Under the pieces are notes generated by a model that saw only the letters and a list, made by a program, of their open reading frames with translations, was not told the origin of the DNA and did no database searches. A program made the translations under genes and the position numbers. Positions 19,507 through 29,012 of a stretch of DNA of 64,000 nucleotides are shown here, piece by piece (position 1 is the stretch's first letter; every line of letters starts with the position of its first letter). Source of the stretch: DATKPC01 sp035524275. GTDB taxonomy: Bacteria; Pseudomonadota; Gammaproteobacteria; Burkholderiales; Burkholderiaceae_F. The stretch covers positions 7,470 to 71,469 of the forward strand of contig DATKPC010000089.1 of the NCBI GenBank assembly GCA_035524275.1. The letters are read 5' to 3'.

Positions 19507-19956
19507 ATGTCGATAACGAAAAACCGCAAGGCGCTCCACAACTATGCGATCGAAGAGCGCTTCGAGGCCGGTCTCGTCCTCAAGGGCTGGGAAGTCAAGA
19601 GCGTACGGGCCGGTCGAACGCAGCTCAACGAGGCCTACGTGATCGTCCGCAACGGCGAGTTGTACCTCATCAATGCGCACGTCTCGCCCCTGGCGACCGC
19701 CTCGACGCACGAGGTCGCCGAGCCGACGCGAACGCGCAAGCTCCTCCTTCACGGCGCCGAGATCCGCAAGCTCATCGGCAAGGTCGAACGCGCCGGCTAT
19801 ACGCTCGTGCCGCTGGACCTGCATTTCAGCAAGGGGCGCGTCAAGCTCGCCCTCGGTCTCGCCAAGGGCAAGCGGCAGTTCGAGAAGCGCGCGGCGGACG
19901 AGGAACGCGACTGGAAGCGCACGCAGAGCCGGCTCCTGAAGCAGCGCTCCCGCTGA
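19507..19956 (+). CDS. smpB: SsrA-binding protein SmpB
   Basis: tmRNA partner for trans-translation, which rescues stalled ribosomes. 149 aa. Typical features: NRKALHNYAIEERFEAGLVL, GWEVKSVRAG, the OB-fold core, and the basic C-terminal tail (RDWKRTQSRLLKQRSR) that enters the decoding centre. No tmRNA gene was found in the window. Confidence 0.97.
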   Translation: MSITKNRKALHNYAIEERFEAGLVLKGWEVKSVRAGRTQLNEAYVIVRNGELYLINAHVSPLATASTHEVAEPTRTRKLLLHGAEIRKLIGKVERAGYTLVPLDLHFSKGRVKLALGLAKGKRQFEKRAADEERDWKRTQSRLLKQRSR

Positions 19957-19975
19957 CGCGCGTCGCGTGGGTCCT

Positions 19976-20098
19976 TCAGGGACCGGGATCGGGCCCCGGC
20001 GCTTCCCGGCGCGTCGCCTCGCGGCTGCGGCCGCGCGCCCCCAGGATCATCGCGACGGCAATGCCGATTCCCGCCAGCGCGACCAGGATCTCGATCAC
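19976..20098 (-). CDS. Small predicted membrane protein downstream of ppsA
   Basis: A 40-aa frame starts with GTG overlapping the ppsA stop (GTGA). It encodes a single hydrophobic helix (IEILVALAGIGIAVAMILGA) and a charged, Pro-rich tail. The tight overlap and clear membrane segment suggest a real translationally coupled gene, but no family is recognised and chance cannot be excluded. Confidence 0.42.
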   Translation of the reverse strand: MIEILVALAGIGIAVAMILGARGRSREATRREAPGPDPGP

Positions 20099-22479
20099 GG
20101 CGCGGCGCCGGCAACGGCGGCCAGCCGCCTCCAGGTCTCGACGATCGAATCCGGATTGAGCGAAATCGACTCGATGCCCTTGCCCATCAGCCAGATCGCG
20201 AAGTCGGCGTGGTCCGACGGGCCCTGCCCGCAGATACCGACGTATTTCTTCTGCGCGCGACACGCGTCGATCGCGCGCGCGAGCAGCATCTTGACGGCCG
20301 GGTCGCGCTCGTCGAAGCCTTCCGCGACGAGCGCGGAGTCGCGATCGATGCCGAGCGTCAGTTGCGTCAGGTCGTTGGAGCCGATCGAGAACCCGTCGAA
20401 GTACGCGAGGAACTCGTCGGCAAGGAGCGCATTGGAAGGTACCTCGCACATCATGATGACGCGCAGCCCCTTCTCGCCTCGCCGCAACCCGTGCGACGCG
20501 AGCAGTTCGGAGACGCGGCGCGCCTCGTCCACAGTGCGCACGAACGGGACCATGACCTCGACGTTGACGAGGCCCATATCCTCCCGCACGCGCTTGAGCG
20601 CCTTGCACTCCATCTCGAAGCTCTGCAGGAACGTCGGCGCGATGTAGCGGGCGGCACCGCGGAACCCCAGCATCGGGTTCTCCTCGTCCGGCTCGTAGCG
20701 CGTGCCGCCGATCAGCTTGCGGTATTCGTTGCTCTTGAAATCCGACATGCGCACGATGACCGGCTTGGGCCAGAATGCGGCGGCGATCGTGGCGATGCCC
20801 TCCGCGAGCCGGATCTGGTAGAAGTCGCGCGGCGTCCCATAGCCGCGCGCCAGGCTTTCGACGGCGCGCGCCAGGTCGGCGTCGATGTTCGGGTATTCGA
20901 GCACGGCGCGCGGATGCACGCCGATATGGTTGTTGATGATGAATTCCAGGCGCGCCAGGCCGACGCCGGCGTTCGGCAGGCCCTGCATCTCGAACGCGAG
21001 TTCCGGATTGCCGAGGTTCATCATGATCTTGACCGGCAGGTCCGGCATCCGCGTCGCGGCGGCCGTCTCGACCTCGACGTCGAGGTTGCCGTCGTAGACG
21101 TTGCCCGTGTCGCCCTCGGCGCACGAGACCGTCACGATCGCGCCGTCGACGAGGTGTCCGGTCGCGTCCCCGCAGCCGACGACGGCGGGTATGCCCAGTT
21201 CGCGCGCGATGATCGCCGCGTGGCAGGTCCGGCCGCCGCGGTTCGTCACGATCGCCGCGGCGCGCTTCATCACCGGCTCCCAATTGGGATCCGTCATGTC
21301 GGTCACGAGGACGTCGCCCGGCTGGACGCGGTCCATCTCCGAGGCGTCGTGGATGATGCGCACGGGCCCGGCGCCGACCCGCTGGCCGATCGCGCGCCCG
21401 CTCGCCAGGACGGTCGAGCGCGACTTGAGGCGATAGCGTTGCGTCTGCCCGTGGACGTCGCGCGACTTCACGGTCTCCGGGCGCGCCTGCAGCACGTAGA
21501 TCTTGCCGTCGACGCCGTCGCGCCCCCACTCGATGTCCATCGGCCGGCCATAGTGGCGCTCGATCTCCATCGCGTAGCGCGCCAGTTCCAGGACCTCGTC
21601 GTCGGCGATCGAGAACCTGCGACGGTCGGCATCCGCGACGTCGACGGTCCGCACGGTCCGCCCGCTCGTCGCCGCCGGATCGAATTCCATCTTGATCAGC
21701 TTCGACCCCAGGCTGCGCCGGATCAGCGCAAAGCGCCCCGCCTTCAGCATCGGCTTGTGGACGTAGAACTCGTCCGGGTTCACGGCGCCCTGGACGACGG
21801 TTTCGCCCAGCCCGTAGCTCGACGTGATGAAGACGACGTCGCGGAAGCCGGACTCGGTGTCCATCGTGAACATCACGCCCGCCGCGCCGCGATCGCTGCG
21901 GACCATCCGCTGGATGCCCGCGGACAACGCCACCTCGCCGTGCGTGAAGCCCTTGTGGACGCGGTAGGAGATCGCGCGGTCGTTGTACAGCGATGCAAAG
22001 ACGTGGCGGATCCGGTCGAGGACCGCCTCGATGCCGACGACGTTCAGGTAGGTTTCCTGCTGGCCCGCGAACGAGGCGTCCGGCAAGTCCTCGGCAGTCG
22101 CGCTGGATCGCACCGCAACCGGCAGGTCGCTCGTTCCGGCGGAAAGCCACGCGTGGAACTCGCGGATTTCGCGTTCGAGTTCCGCGGGGAACGTCCCGTT
22201 CGCGACCCAGTTCCGGATCTCGGCGCCCGCCGCGACGAGCGCCTTGACGTCCTCGACGTCGAGCGTCGCCAGCCGCTGACTGATCCGTTGGGTCAGCGAA
22301 TTGGCATCGAGGAAGGCGCGGAAGCCATCGGCCGTCGTCGCGAAACCGTCGGGCACGCGGATGCCATGCTCGGTCAGCTGGCTGAGCATCTCGCCGAGCG
22401 ACGCGTTCTTGCCGCCCACCGAATCGACGTCCGTCATCCGCAGTTGGCTGAACGGAATGACGTAGCGACCTCGTTTCAT
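20095..22479 (-). CDS. ppsA: Phosphoenolpyruvate synthase
   Basis: Converts pyruvate + ATP to PEP + AMP + Pi (gluconeogenesis). 794 aa, usual length. Order: N-terminal ATP-grasp domain (VGGKNASLGEM; AVRSSATAEDLPDASFAGQQ), swivelling phosphohistidine domain GGRTCHAA with His420, and C-terminal PEP/pyruvate TIM barrel with GICGQGPSDH. The ATG at 22479 is set by an upstream GGGAGAAAGC. Divergent from the gene for its regulator, 286 nt apart. Confidence 0.97.
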   Translation of the reverse strand: MKRGRYVIPFSQLRMTDVDSVGGKNASLGEMLSQLTEHGIRVPDGFATTADGFRAFLDANSLTQRISQRLATLDVEDVKALVAAGAEIRNWVANGTFPAELEREIREFHAWLSAGTSDLPVAVRSSATAEDLPDASFAGQQETYLNVVGIEAVLDRIRHVFASLYNDRAISYRVHKGFTHGEVALSAGIQRMVRSDRGAAGVMFTMDTESGFRDVVFITSSYGLGETVVQGAVNPDEFYVHKPMLKAGRFALIRRSLGSKLIKMEFDPAATSGRTVRTVDVADADRRRFSIADDEVLELARYAMEIERHYGRPMDIEWGRDGVDGKIYVLQARPETVKSRDVHGQTQRYRLKSRSTVLASGRAIGQRVGAGPVRIIHDASEMDRVQPGDVLVTDMTDPNWEPVMKRAAAIVTNRGGRTCHAAIIARELGIPAVVGCGDATGHLVDGAIVTVSCAEGDTGNVYDGNLDVEVETAAATRMPDLPVKIMMNLGNPELAFEMQGLPNAGVGLARLEFIINNHIGVHPRAVLEYPNIDADLARAVESLARGYGTPRDFYQIRLAEGIATIAAAFWPKPVIVRMSDFKSNEYRKLIGGTRYEPDEENPMLGFRGAARYIAPTFLQSFEMECKALKRVREDMGLVNVEVMVPFVRTVDEARRVSELLASHGLRRGEKGLRVIMMCEVPSNALLADEFLAYFDGFSIGSNDLTQLTLGIDRDSALVAEGFDERDPAVKMLLARAIDACRAQKKYVGICGQGPSDHADFAIWLMGKGIESISLNPDSIVETWRRLAAVAGAAP

Positions 22480-22765
22480 GCTTTCTCCCGATTGCGATCG
22501 ACGACGCGGATGCGATCGGCCTGCGCGAGGCCTTATCCAGGCTCGCGGGCGGCCATGGGACGTCGGAATGCGGGCTCGACCGCGAATCACTTGCACCGGC
22601 GGTGGCCCTCGCGGGCCGCCGCGCCGGGCCCGCAGACCCGGCTTAAGCGCGGGTGCGTCGGGGCGACGGCGCGTCATCCGGCCGCCCCTGTGCCAGAATT
22701 CGCGCGGATTGTACCGACCCCAGGCCACCTGACGACCGGGTTTGCCCGACGAAAGGCCGAAACCG
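22480..22765. promoter_or_regulatory. Divergent control region ppsA / PSRP
   Basis: 286 nt between the two divergent starts. It must hold both promoters. Only weak elements are seen (for example CAGAAT near 22694 on the plus strand). No riboswitch, repeat or operator stands out. The plus-strand gene may start earlier, at a TTG (22742). Confidence 0.4.
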
Positions 22766-23611
22766 ATGCCCGATCGCCACAAAGCTCGGTCGAACGACCG
22801 CCACGTGTTCTTCGTCTCCGACGGTACCGGCATCACCGCCGAGACGATGGGGCACAGCATCCTGACGCAGTTCGAGCAGATCCGCTTCCACCAGCACCGG
22901 ATCCCGTTCATCGACAGCGCCGAGAAGGCCCGGGAAGCGGTGTCGAGGATCAATGACATGGCCGAACGCGATGGCCAGCGCCCGCTCGTGTTTTCCACGC
23001 TGGTCGACCCGGACGTCAGCGCGGTGCTGCGCCAGGTCAATGCGATGACGCTGGACCTCTTCGAATCGTTCGTCGAGCCGCTCGAAATCGAACTCGGCGT
23101 GCGTTCCACGCATACGATCGGCCGCTCCCACAACATGTCCGACGCCGAAAACTACAAGCGTCGGATCGAGGCGATCAATTTCGCGCTTGCGCACGACGAT
23201 GGCCAGTCGACCCGCAGCCTGCAGAGCGCGGACGTGATCCTCGTCGGCGTGTCGCGCAGCGGCAAGACGCCGACCAGCCTTTACCTCGCGATGCAGTTCG
23301 GCATGAAGGCGGCCAACTACCCGCTGATCCCGGAAGATTTCGAGCGCGACGCGCTGCCGGAGGCCCTGCCGCAGTTCCGCAGCAAGCTCTTCGGGCTGTC
23401 CATCGCGCCGGAGCGCCTCGCCGAGGTACGCCACGAACGCCGGCCGAACAGCCGCTACGCGTCGCTGGAGAATTGCAGCTATGAAGTGGCCGCCGCCGAG
23501 CGCATGATGCGGCGCGAGGGCATCCGCTGGCTGTCGTCGACGACGAAATCGATCGAGGAGATCGCCGCGACGATCCTCAACGAAATCCGGCTCCAGCGCC
23601 CGGCGCCCTGA
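22766..23611 (+). CDS. ppsR: PEP synthase regulatory kinase/phosphorylase (PSRP)
   Basis: DUF299-family bifunctional enzyme (281 aa) that inactivates PpsA by ADP-dependent phosphorylation of a Thr next to the catalytic His, and reverses it by Pi-dependent dephosphorylation. Visible: VFFVSDGTGITAETMGHS at the N-terminus and the P-loop GVSRSGKTPTS (about residue 161). The ATG at 22766 has GAAAGG upstream; an in-frame TTG at 22742 would add 8 residues. The divergent ppsA neighbour supports the role. Confidence 0.95.
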   Translation: MPDRHKARSNDRHVFFVSDGTGITAETMGHSILTQFEQIRFHQHRIPFIDSAEKAREAVSRINDMAERDGQRPLVFSTLVDPDVSAVLRQVNAMTLDLFESFVEPLEIELGVRSTHTIGRSHNMSDAENYKRRIEAINFALAHDDGQSTRSLQSADVILVGVSRSGKTPTSLYLAMQFGMKAANYPLIPEDFERDALPEALPQFRSKLFGLSIAPERLAEVRHERRPNSRYASLENCSYEVAAAERMMRREGIRWLSSTTKSIEEIAATILNEIRLQRPAP

Positions 23612-23638
23612 CGGCGGGCGCCGCGCGCCGCCGACGCG

Positions 23639-24910
23639 TCAACGGGACGCGTCGTAGATCCACGAGCGGCTCAGCGGAAGCGCCGTCGGCCCGGGTGCGG
23701 CCTGGCGACTGGCGAGCACCTGGTAGATGTTGATCCAGCCGCGGTCGAATCCGTAGCTCGTGCCGCCCAGGTAACCGAGCCAGGTGCGCGTTCGTTCCTC
23801 CCCGACGAGCGCCACGGCCTCGTCGCGGCGCGCCTCGAGGCGCGAGAGCCAGCGGCGCAACGTGAGCGCGTAGTGCGGGCGAAGGCTCTCGACGTCGGCG
23901 ACCTCGAAACCCTGCGAGGACAGGTCGCGGATCGCCGTGTGGAGGTGCGGCAGTTCGCCCCCCGGGAAGATGTACCGGTCGATGAAATCGCCGGCGCCGC
24001 CGCCCACCGGCCGGTTTTCGACATCCGCCGACGAGATGCCGTGGTTCAGCAGCAGGCCGCGGTCCCTCAGCATCCGCGCCAGCACGCCGAAATACGTCGG
24101 CAACCGCCGCAGGCCGACGTGTTCGTACATCCCGATGCTGGAGATCTTGTCGAAGCTCGCGGCCCCGAAGCGTGCCTCGAGGTCACGGTAGTCGAGGATC
24201 TCCACCGTCACGCGATCCGCCAGCCCGGCCTGCGCGATCCGCTCGCGCGCCTCGTCGTGCTGCGCGACCGACAGCGTGATGCCGACGGCCTGCACCCCGT
24301 AATGGCGCGCCGCATGCAGCACCATGCCGCCCCAGCCGCAACCGACGTCGAGGAGGCGATCGCCCGGTGCCAGGCACAGCTTGCGGCAGATGTGGTCGAG
24401 CTTCGCGACCTGCGCCTGCTCCAGCGATTCGTCGCCGCGCTCGAAATACGCGCATGAATAGATCATCCGCTCGTCGAGCCACAGGCGATAGAAGTCGTTG
24501 CCGAGGTCGTAATGGCTGCGGACGTCGGCGAGATCGTCGGACTTCGCGTGCCGCGCCGGGATCAGCGCGCTGCGGCGCGTCGCCGGGCTTCCGAACGAGT
24601 CTGCAAGCGTCGCGGCGATCCGGATCGATTCCATCAGGTCGCCTTCGATCTCGATCGTGCCTTTGACGTAGGCCTCCGCGAGCGCGCCCAGGCTGGGTTC
24701 GCCGAGGTGGGCCAGGCGCGCGACGTCGCGCACGCGCCAGGTCACCTGTGTCGATGGACCGAAATCGACACGCTCGCCATCCGGAAGTTCGATCCGCAGC
24801 GGAACGCCGCCGCGCTGGCGCATCCGCGCCGCAAGTTCCTCGAGCAGCACCCCGGCATGCCGCTCGGCCTGTCGCCGCGATACGCGACTCAGTAACGCCT
24901 CTCCCCACAT
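23639..24910 (-). CDS. cfa: Cyclopropane-fatty-acyl-phospholipid synthase
   Basis: SAM-dependent methyltransferase (423 aa) that adds a methylene bridge across cis double bonds of membrane lipids. The N-terminal lipid-binding region (1-120) precedes the catalytic domain with SHYDLGNDFYRLWLD, YSCAYF (Cys153), SAM loop LLDVGCGWGG (186-195) and SIGMYEHVG. The C-terminus has the family pattern WLSRLEAR and YGFDRGWINIYQVL. Met at 24910 is chosen because GGAGG lies 5 nt upstream; the longer frame is rejected. Monocistronic, with 197 nt of unremarkable DNA upstream. Confidence 0.95.
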   Translation of the reverse strand: MWGEALLSRVSRRQAERHAGVLLEELAARMRQRGGVPLRIELPDGERVDFGPSTQVTWRVRDVARLAHLGEPSLGALAEAYVKGTIEIEGDLMESIRIAATLADSFGSPATRRSALIPARHAKSDDLADVRSHYDLGNDFYRLWLDERMIYSCAYFERGDESLEQAQVAKLDHICRKLCLAPGDRLLDVGCGWGGMVLHAARHYGVQAVGITLSVAQHDEARERIAQAGLADRVTVEILDYRDLEARFGAASFDKISSIGMYEHVGLRRLPTYFGVLARMLRDRGLLLNHGISSADVENRPVGGGAGDFIDRYIFPGGELPHLHTAIRDLSSQGFEVADVESLRPHYALTLRRWLSRLEARRDEAVALVGEERTRTWLGYLGGTSYGFDRGWINIYQVLASRQAAPGPTALPLSRSWIYDASR

Positions 24911-25107
24911 GAACGCGCCTCCATCGGTGCAGTTCACCCGGGTGAACACCCGAGCGCCCCCCTGCAAGACGGATCCGGCTGCCGAAGAAGGAAAGTCCCA
25001 TGGGCTTCGACCGCCGGACAAGCAGCGAGCGGCCGGTCGTTGTATTCCGCCGGGCCGTCAGCGCACGATTCACGAAGTCATTGTGCACTGCGGCCGACTC
25101 GAAAGAC

Positions 25108-25902
25108 CTACCCCGTTTCGGTGACGCGTCGCCGTTCGAAGAGGCACACCGCGGCGGCGGTCGCGACGTTGAGCGATTCGACGCCCGCGGCGATCGGGAT
25201 CGTGACGCGACGCGAGCAAACCTCGGCCACATCATGGGATATGCCCCGCCCTTCGGCGCCGAAAACCCACCCCAGCGCGCCCGACGGTGGCGTCATGGCC
25301 CACAGCGAGTCCGCGTCGTGCGCAGCGCATGCGATCCACGGTCCGTCCAACGTCGCTGCAAGGTCCGCTGCGCCGACGTTTTCCGTCATCCGGAGGACGA
25401 ACTGCGCCCCCATGCCGGCGCGCAAGGCTTTCGGGGACCAGAACGAGGCGCAGCCTGGACCGCCCAGCACATGGCGCAGGCCGGCCGCGGCGGCGACGCG
25501 AAGCATCGTTCCGACGTTGCCGGGATCCTGGATGCCGTCGAAATAGGCCAGGTCGTCGCGGCTGGCGTGCGGAAGCGGGTCATTGCGCGACGCCACGACG
25601 AGGAGAAGCCCGCTGCCGTGCTCCACCGGGGCCAGCCGGTCGTAGAGCGAAGCCGCGAGTTCGAATGCCGGCGTGCCGAGGCGCCGCAGCCTTTCACTGA
25701 CGAGGCCCATCTCGCCGGCGGCGGTGTCGGTTCCGCGCCGGACGATCCACGCCTGCGGCACCGTGCCGGCGTCCAACGCCGCCCGCGCCAGATGAACCCC
25801 TTCGGCAAGCGTCCGTCCGCGCAGACGATGCTCCCGCGGCTGCTGCGCAAGACGCAGCCAGGTCCGGTAGGCCGGGTTCGCTGCCGACGTGACCGGCTTC
25901 AT
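25108..25902 (-). CDS. SpoU/TrmH-family RNA 2'-O-methyltransferase
   Basis: 264-aa SPOUT enzyme. An N-terminal L30e-like substrate-binding region (1-100) is followed by the trefoil-knot domain with motif 1 DGIQDPGNVGTMLR, motif 2 VFGAEGRGIS and motif 3 VTIPIAAGVESLNVATAAA. It methylates a ribose of rRNA or tRNA; the exact target is not deducible. The start ATG overlaps the rnhB stop as ATGA, so the two are co-translated. It closes the lpx/rnhB operon. Confidence 0.93.
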   Translation of the reverse strand: MKPVTSAANPAYRTWLRLAQQPREHRLRGRTLAEGVHLARAALDAGTVPQAWIVRRGTDTAAGEMGLVSERLRRLGTPAFELAASLYDRLAPVEHGSGLLLVVASRNDPLPHASRDDLAYFDGIQDPGNVGTMLRVAAAAGLRHVLGGPGCASFWSPKALRAGMGAQFVLRMTENVGAADLAATLDGPWIACAAHDADSLWAMTPPSGALGWVFGAEGRGISHDVAEVCSRRVTIPIAAGVESLNVATAAAVCLFERRRVTETG

Positions 25903-26528
25903 CGTCGATCGCGTGCGGCCGCCCGCACCGGGGCGAAGGTTCGTCGGTGGATCTCGCACGGACCGAGGCGATTGAGCGCCTCGACATGGGCCGCCGTCGG
26001 GTACCCGAAATGACGATCGAAGCCGTAGCCTGGGTAGCTGCGCGCCAATTCGCGCATGAGGCGGTCGCGCGTCGTCTTCGCGAGGATCGATGCCGCCGAG
26101 ATCGCCGGCTCCAGCCGGTCGCCGCCGACGATCGCGCGCGCCGGAATCGACAGGTCCGGGAGACGGTTCCCGTCGACCAGCGCGAAACGCGGAGCCGGCA
26201 CGAGTCCTTCGACGGCGCGACGCATCGCGAGCAGGCTCGCGGCCAATATGTTCAGCCGATCGATGTCGTCATGGCCCACGGCGACGACGGACCAGCACGC
26301 GGCGCACTCGCGAATCTCGGCGGCGAGCTGGTCGCGGCGCGCCGGCGTCAGCTGCTTCGAATCGCGCAAGCCCGAGATGGGACGTCGCGGGTCGAGGACG
26401 ACCGCGGCGGCAACGACCGGCCCGGCAAGCGGGCCGCGGCCCGCCTCGTCGACGCCGCACGTTCCGTCCCGGTCGCTGCCGTCGAAGGCAGCGATGCCCG
26501 GCGCCCGGCGTCTCGCGGCTGGCGTCAC
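25899..26528 (-). CDS. rnhB: Ribonuclease HII
   Basis: Removes ribonucleotides and RNA from RNA-DNA hybrids. 209 aa. Catalytic motif CGVDEAGRGPLAGPV and the later acidic residues (DSKQL; ASILAKTTRD; HFGYPTAAH) are present. It overlaps the lpxB stop by 4 nt, a conserved lpxB-rnhB neighbourhood. Confidence 0.97.
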   Translation of the reverse strand: MTPAARRRAPGIAAFDGSDRDGTCGVDEAGRGPLAGPVVAAAVVLDPRRPISGLRDSKQLTPARRDQLAAEIRECAACWSVVAVGHDDIDRLNILAASLLAMRRAVEGLVPAPRFALVDGNRLPDLSIPARAIVGGDRLEPAISAASILAKTTRDRLMRELARSYPGYGFDRHFGYPTAAHVEALNRLGPCEIHRRTFAPVRAAARDRR

Positions 26529-27688
26529 GGCGTGGTCCGCGGATCGAGGCCGGCGACGTCGCAGATCGCATCGGCCGCCAGCGCCGCCGTGTCGCGAGAC
26601 AGATCCTCGTGGAGCCGGCCGAAACGTTCAACGAGTCGCACCCGCCCCGCCACGTCGTCCAATTGGCGTCGAAGCGCCGCGGCGAGATTCCGCGGCGTCG
26701 CCTCCCGCTGCAACAGTTCCGGCACGACGTCATCCTGCAGCAGCAGGTTCGGCAGGCCGACCCAGCGCGCGTGGGCCTGGATCCGGGTCAGCCACGCGGA
26801 CAGCGCCGGCATCCGATAGGCGATGACCATCGGGCGCTTGAAGAGCGCGGCTTCGAGCGTCGCCGTTCCGCTCGCGACGAGGACCGCATCGGCGGCGGCC
26901 AGCGCATCGTGCGAGCGTCCGTCGAGCAGGTGCAGGCGCGAACGTGCCGTCGGCGCGGCGCCCAGCAAGGCCTCCAGGCGCGGGCGCAGCGACGGCGCGG
27001 CCACCGGGACCACGAACTGGAGCGTCGATTCCTCGCGCGCCAGAAGTTCGACGGCGCCGAGGAAAGGCGGCCCGATGTAGTCGATCTCGGCGCGGCGACT
27101 GCCGGGAAGGACCGCCACGACGCGCCCCGCGGAAAGCTGCAGCGCGCGCCGCGCCGCGGTCGCGTCCGGATGCATCGGTATGACGCTCGCGAGCGGGTGG
27201 CCGACGTAGGTCGCGCGGATCCCTGCCCGGTCATAGAGCGCCTGTTCGAAGGGAAAGACCAGAAGGACGAGGTCCGCGGCGCGCCGGACCGCCTCGATCT
27301 TGCCCGCCCGCCAAGCCCAGATCGACGGGCTGACGAAATGAACCGTCGGGATGCCGCTCTCGCGCAGCGCCGATTCCAGGCCGAGATTGAAGTCCGGCGC
27401 ATCGACGCCGACGACCGCCCGCGGCCGCGCCTGCAACAGGCGCTCGCGAAGCGCCGACCGCATTCGCAGGAGCCGCGGCAACTCGCGGATCACTTCGACG
27501 TAGCCGCGGACCGACAGTTCGCGGACGTGCCACCACGCGTCGCATCCTTCCGCAAGCATCCGGTCGCCCGCGATCCCGGCGCATTGCAGGTCGCGAACGC
27601 GCGCGCGCAGCGCGGCGACGACCGGTGCCGCCAGCACGTCGCCGGAGGCTTCGCCGGCGACGAAGCCGATCAGAGGCGTGGGCGACAC
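26525..27688 (-). CDS. lpxB: Lipid-A-disaccharide synthase
   Basis: Glycosyltransferase family 19 enzyme (387 aa) that joins UDP-diacylglucosamine and lipid X. Motifs GEASGDVLAA (about 11-20), VSPSIWAWR, LPGSRRAEI and SGTATLEAAL are clear. A GTG start at 27688 gives the normal N-terminus SPTPLIGFVAGEASGD; there is no in-frame ATG between the lpxA stop and this point. The gap to lpxA is 80 nt. Confidence 0.94.
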   Translation of the reverse strand: MSPTPLIGFVAGEASGDVLAAPVVAALRARVRDLQCAGIAGDRMLAEGCDAWWHVRELSVRGYVEVIRELPRLLRMRSALRERLLQARPRAVVGVDAPDFNLGLESALRESGIPTVHFVSPSIWAWRAGKIEAVRRAADLVLLVFPFEQALYDRAGIRATYVGHPLASVIPMHPDATAARRALQLSAGRVVAVLPGSRRAEIDYIGPPFLGAVELLAREESTLQFVVPVAAPSLRPRLEALLGAAPTARSRLHLLDGRSHDALAAADAVLVASGTATLEAALFKRPMVIAYRMPALSAWLTRIQAHARWVGLPNLLLQDDVVPELLQREATPRNLAAALRRQLDDVAGRVRLVERFGRLHEDLSRDTAALAADAICDVAGLDPRTTP

Positions 27689-27768
27689 GCTGCGGAAAAG
27701 CGGCGCCGCGTGACGACGGCGATCTCGAGCATGTTCACTGGGGACGTTCCAGTTCGGGATGCGGGCGG

Positions 27769-28560
27769 CTAGCGTACGATCCCGCGGCCCGGCTCGGCGA
27801 GGAACGCGGCAAGGCGCCGCAGGTGCGTCGCGCAGCCGGCATCCGCGAGCGCCTGCTGTTCGAGCGCGGCGCAGGCCTCGTCGACCGACAGCGAACTGCG
27901 ATAGATCGTCCGGTAGGCGCGCCGCAACGCCGCCAGGACCTCGGCATCGAAGCCGCGACGGCGCAGCCCTTCGACGTTGATGCCGGCGGGGCGAAACGGA
28001 TTCCCGCTGCCGATGACGAATGGCGGCAGGTCCTGCACCAGCGTGGATCCGCCACCGGCCATCGAATGCTCGCCGACGCGGCCGAACTGGTGCACCCCGG
28101 TCAGGCCGCCGAGGATGGCCCAGTCGCCGATCGTCACGTGACCGCCCAGCTGAACGCTGTTGGCGATGATCGTGTGATCGCCGATCGTGCAATCGTGCGC
28201 GACGTGGACGTAGGCCATGATCCAGTTGTCGCTGCCGATGCGCGTCACGCCGCCACCGCCGCTGGTGCCGATGTTGAGCGTGCAGCATTCGCGGATCGTG
28301 TTGCCGTCGCCGATGACGAGGCGCGACGCCTCGCCGGCATACTTCTTGTCCTGCGGCGGGCCGCCGACCGAACAATGCGGGAAGATGCGGTTTGCGCGCC
28401 CGATCGTCGTGCGGCCCTCGATGACGACGTGCGGCCCGACCGACGTTCCGGCGCCGATCTCGACATCGGGCCCGATGATGCAGTACGGTCCGATCGAGGC
28501 GTCGTCGGCGAGGCGCGCGCGCGGGTCGACGACGGCCGTCGCGTGGACCTCCGCCATCAT
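27769..28560 (-). CDS. lpxA: UDP-N-acetylglucosamine acyltransferase
   Basis: First step of lipid A synthesis. 263 aa. Left-handed beta-helix hexapeptide repeats (ASIGPYCIIGPDVEIGAGTS) and the active-site segment HVAHDCTIGDH are visible, plus the C-terminal helical domain. Two tandem ATGs (28560, 28557) overlap the fabZ stop; either start gives the usual 262-263 aa. Translationally coupled to fabZ. Confidence 0.96.
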   Translation of the reverse strand: MMAEVHATAVVDPRARLADDASIGPYCIIGPDVEIGAGTSVGPHVVIEGRTTIGRANRIFPHCSVGGPPQDKKYAGEASRLVIGDGNTIRECCTLNIGTSGGGGVTRIGSDNWIMAYVHVAHDCTIGDHTIIANSVQLGGHVTIGDWAILGGLTGVHQFGRVGEHSMAGGGSTLVQDLPPFVIGSGNPFRPAGINVEGLRRRGFDAEVLAALRRAYRTIYRSSLSVDEACAALEQQALADAGCATHLRRLAAFLAEPGRGIVR

Positions 28561-29012
28561 TCGCCCTCGTTCGCGCGGACCTTGCGGTAGGTGCACAGCA
28601 TGTCCGCCTCGCAGACGACCTGCTCGTCGACGCGCGCCTTGCCCGAGAGCTTGATGACTCCGCGCAGCGAGCGCTCGACGTTGACCTCCAGGCGGAGCTG
28701 GTCGCCCGGATGCACCGGGCGCTTGAAGCGCGCGTTGTCGATGCCGGCGAAGAAGTACACCGAGTCCGGCTCCGGCTTGCGTCCCGCCGAGACGAACAGG
28801 AGGATCGCGGCCGCCTGGGCCATCGCCTCGATGATCAGCACGCCGGGCATCACCGGATAGTGCGGAAAATGCCCGCTGAATACCGGCTCGTTCATCGAGA
28901 CGTTCTTCAGCGCGACGATGCGCTTGTCGCGCTCGAGCTCGACCACCCTGTCGACCAGGATGATAGGAAAGCGATGCGGCAGGTGCGCCAGGATCGCATG
29001 GATGTCCATCAT
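28557..29012 (-). CDS. fabZ: 3-hydroxyacyl-ACP dehydratase FabZ
   Basis: Hotdog-fold dehydratase of fatty acid elongation (151 aa). LPHRFPIILVDRV, catalytic His48 in SGHFPHYPVMPGVL and Glu62 in IEAMAQ are present. The start overlaps the lpxD stop (ATGA) and the stop overlaps lpxA, so lipid A and fatty acid supply are translated in series. Confidence 0.97.
   Translation of the reverse strand: MMDIHAILAHLPHRFPIILVDRVVELERDKRIVALKNVSMNEPVFSGHFPHYPVMPGVLIIEAMAQAAAILLFVSAGRKPEPDSVYFFAGIDNARFKRPVHPGDQLRLEVNVERSLRGVIKLSGKARVDEQVVCEADMLCTYRKVRANEGE

Noticed and set aside
20209..22956. 915-codon plus-strand frame opposite ppsA
   Set aside because: Composition is that of an antisense shadow; ppsA is complete on the other strand.
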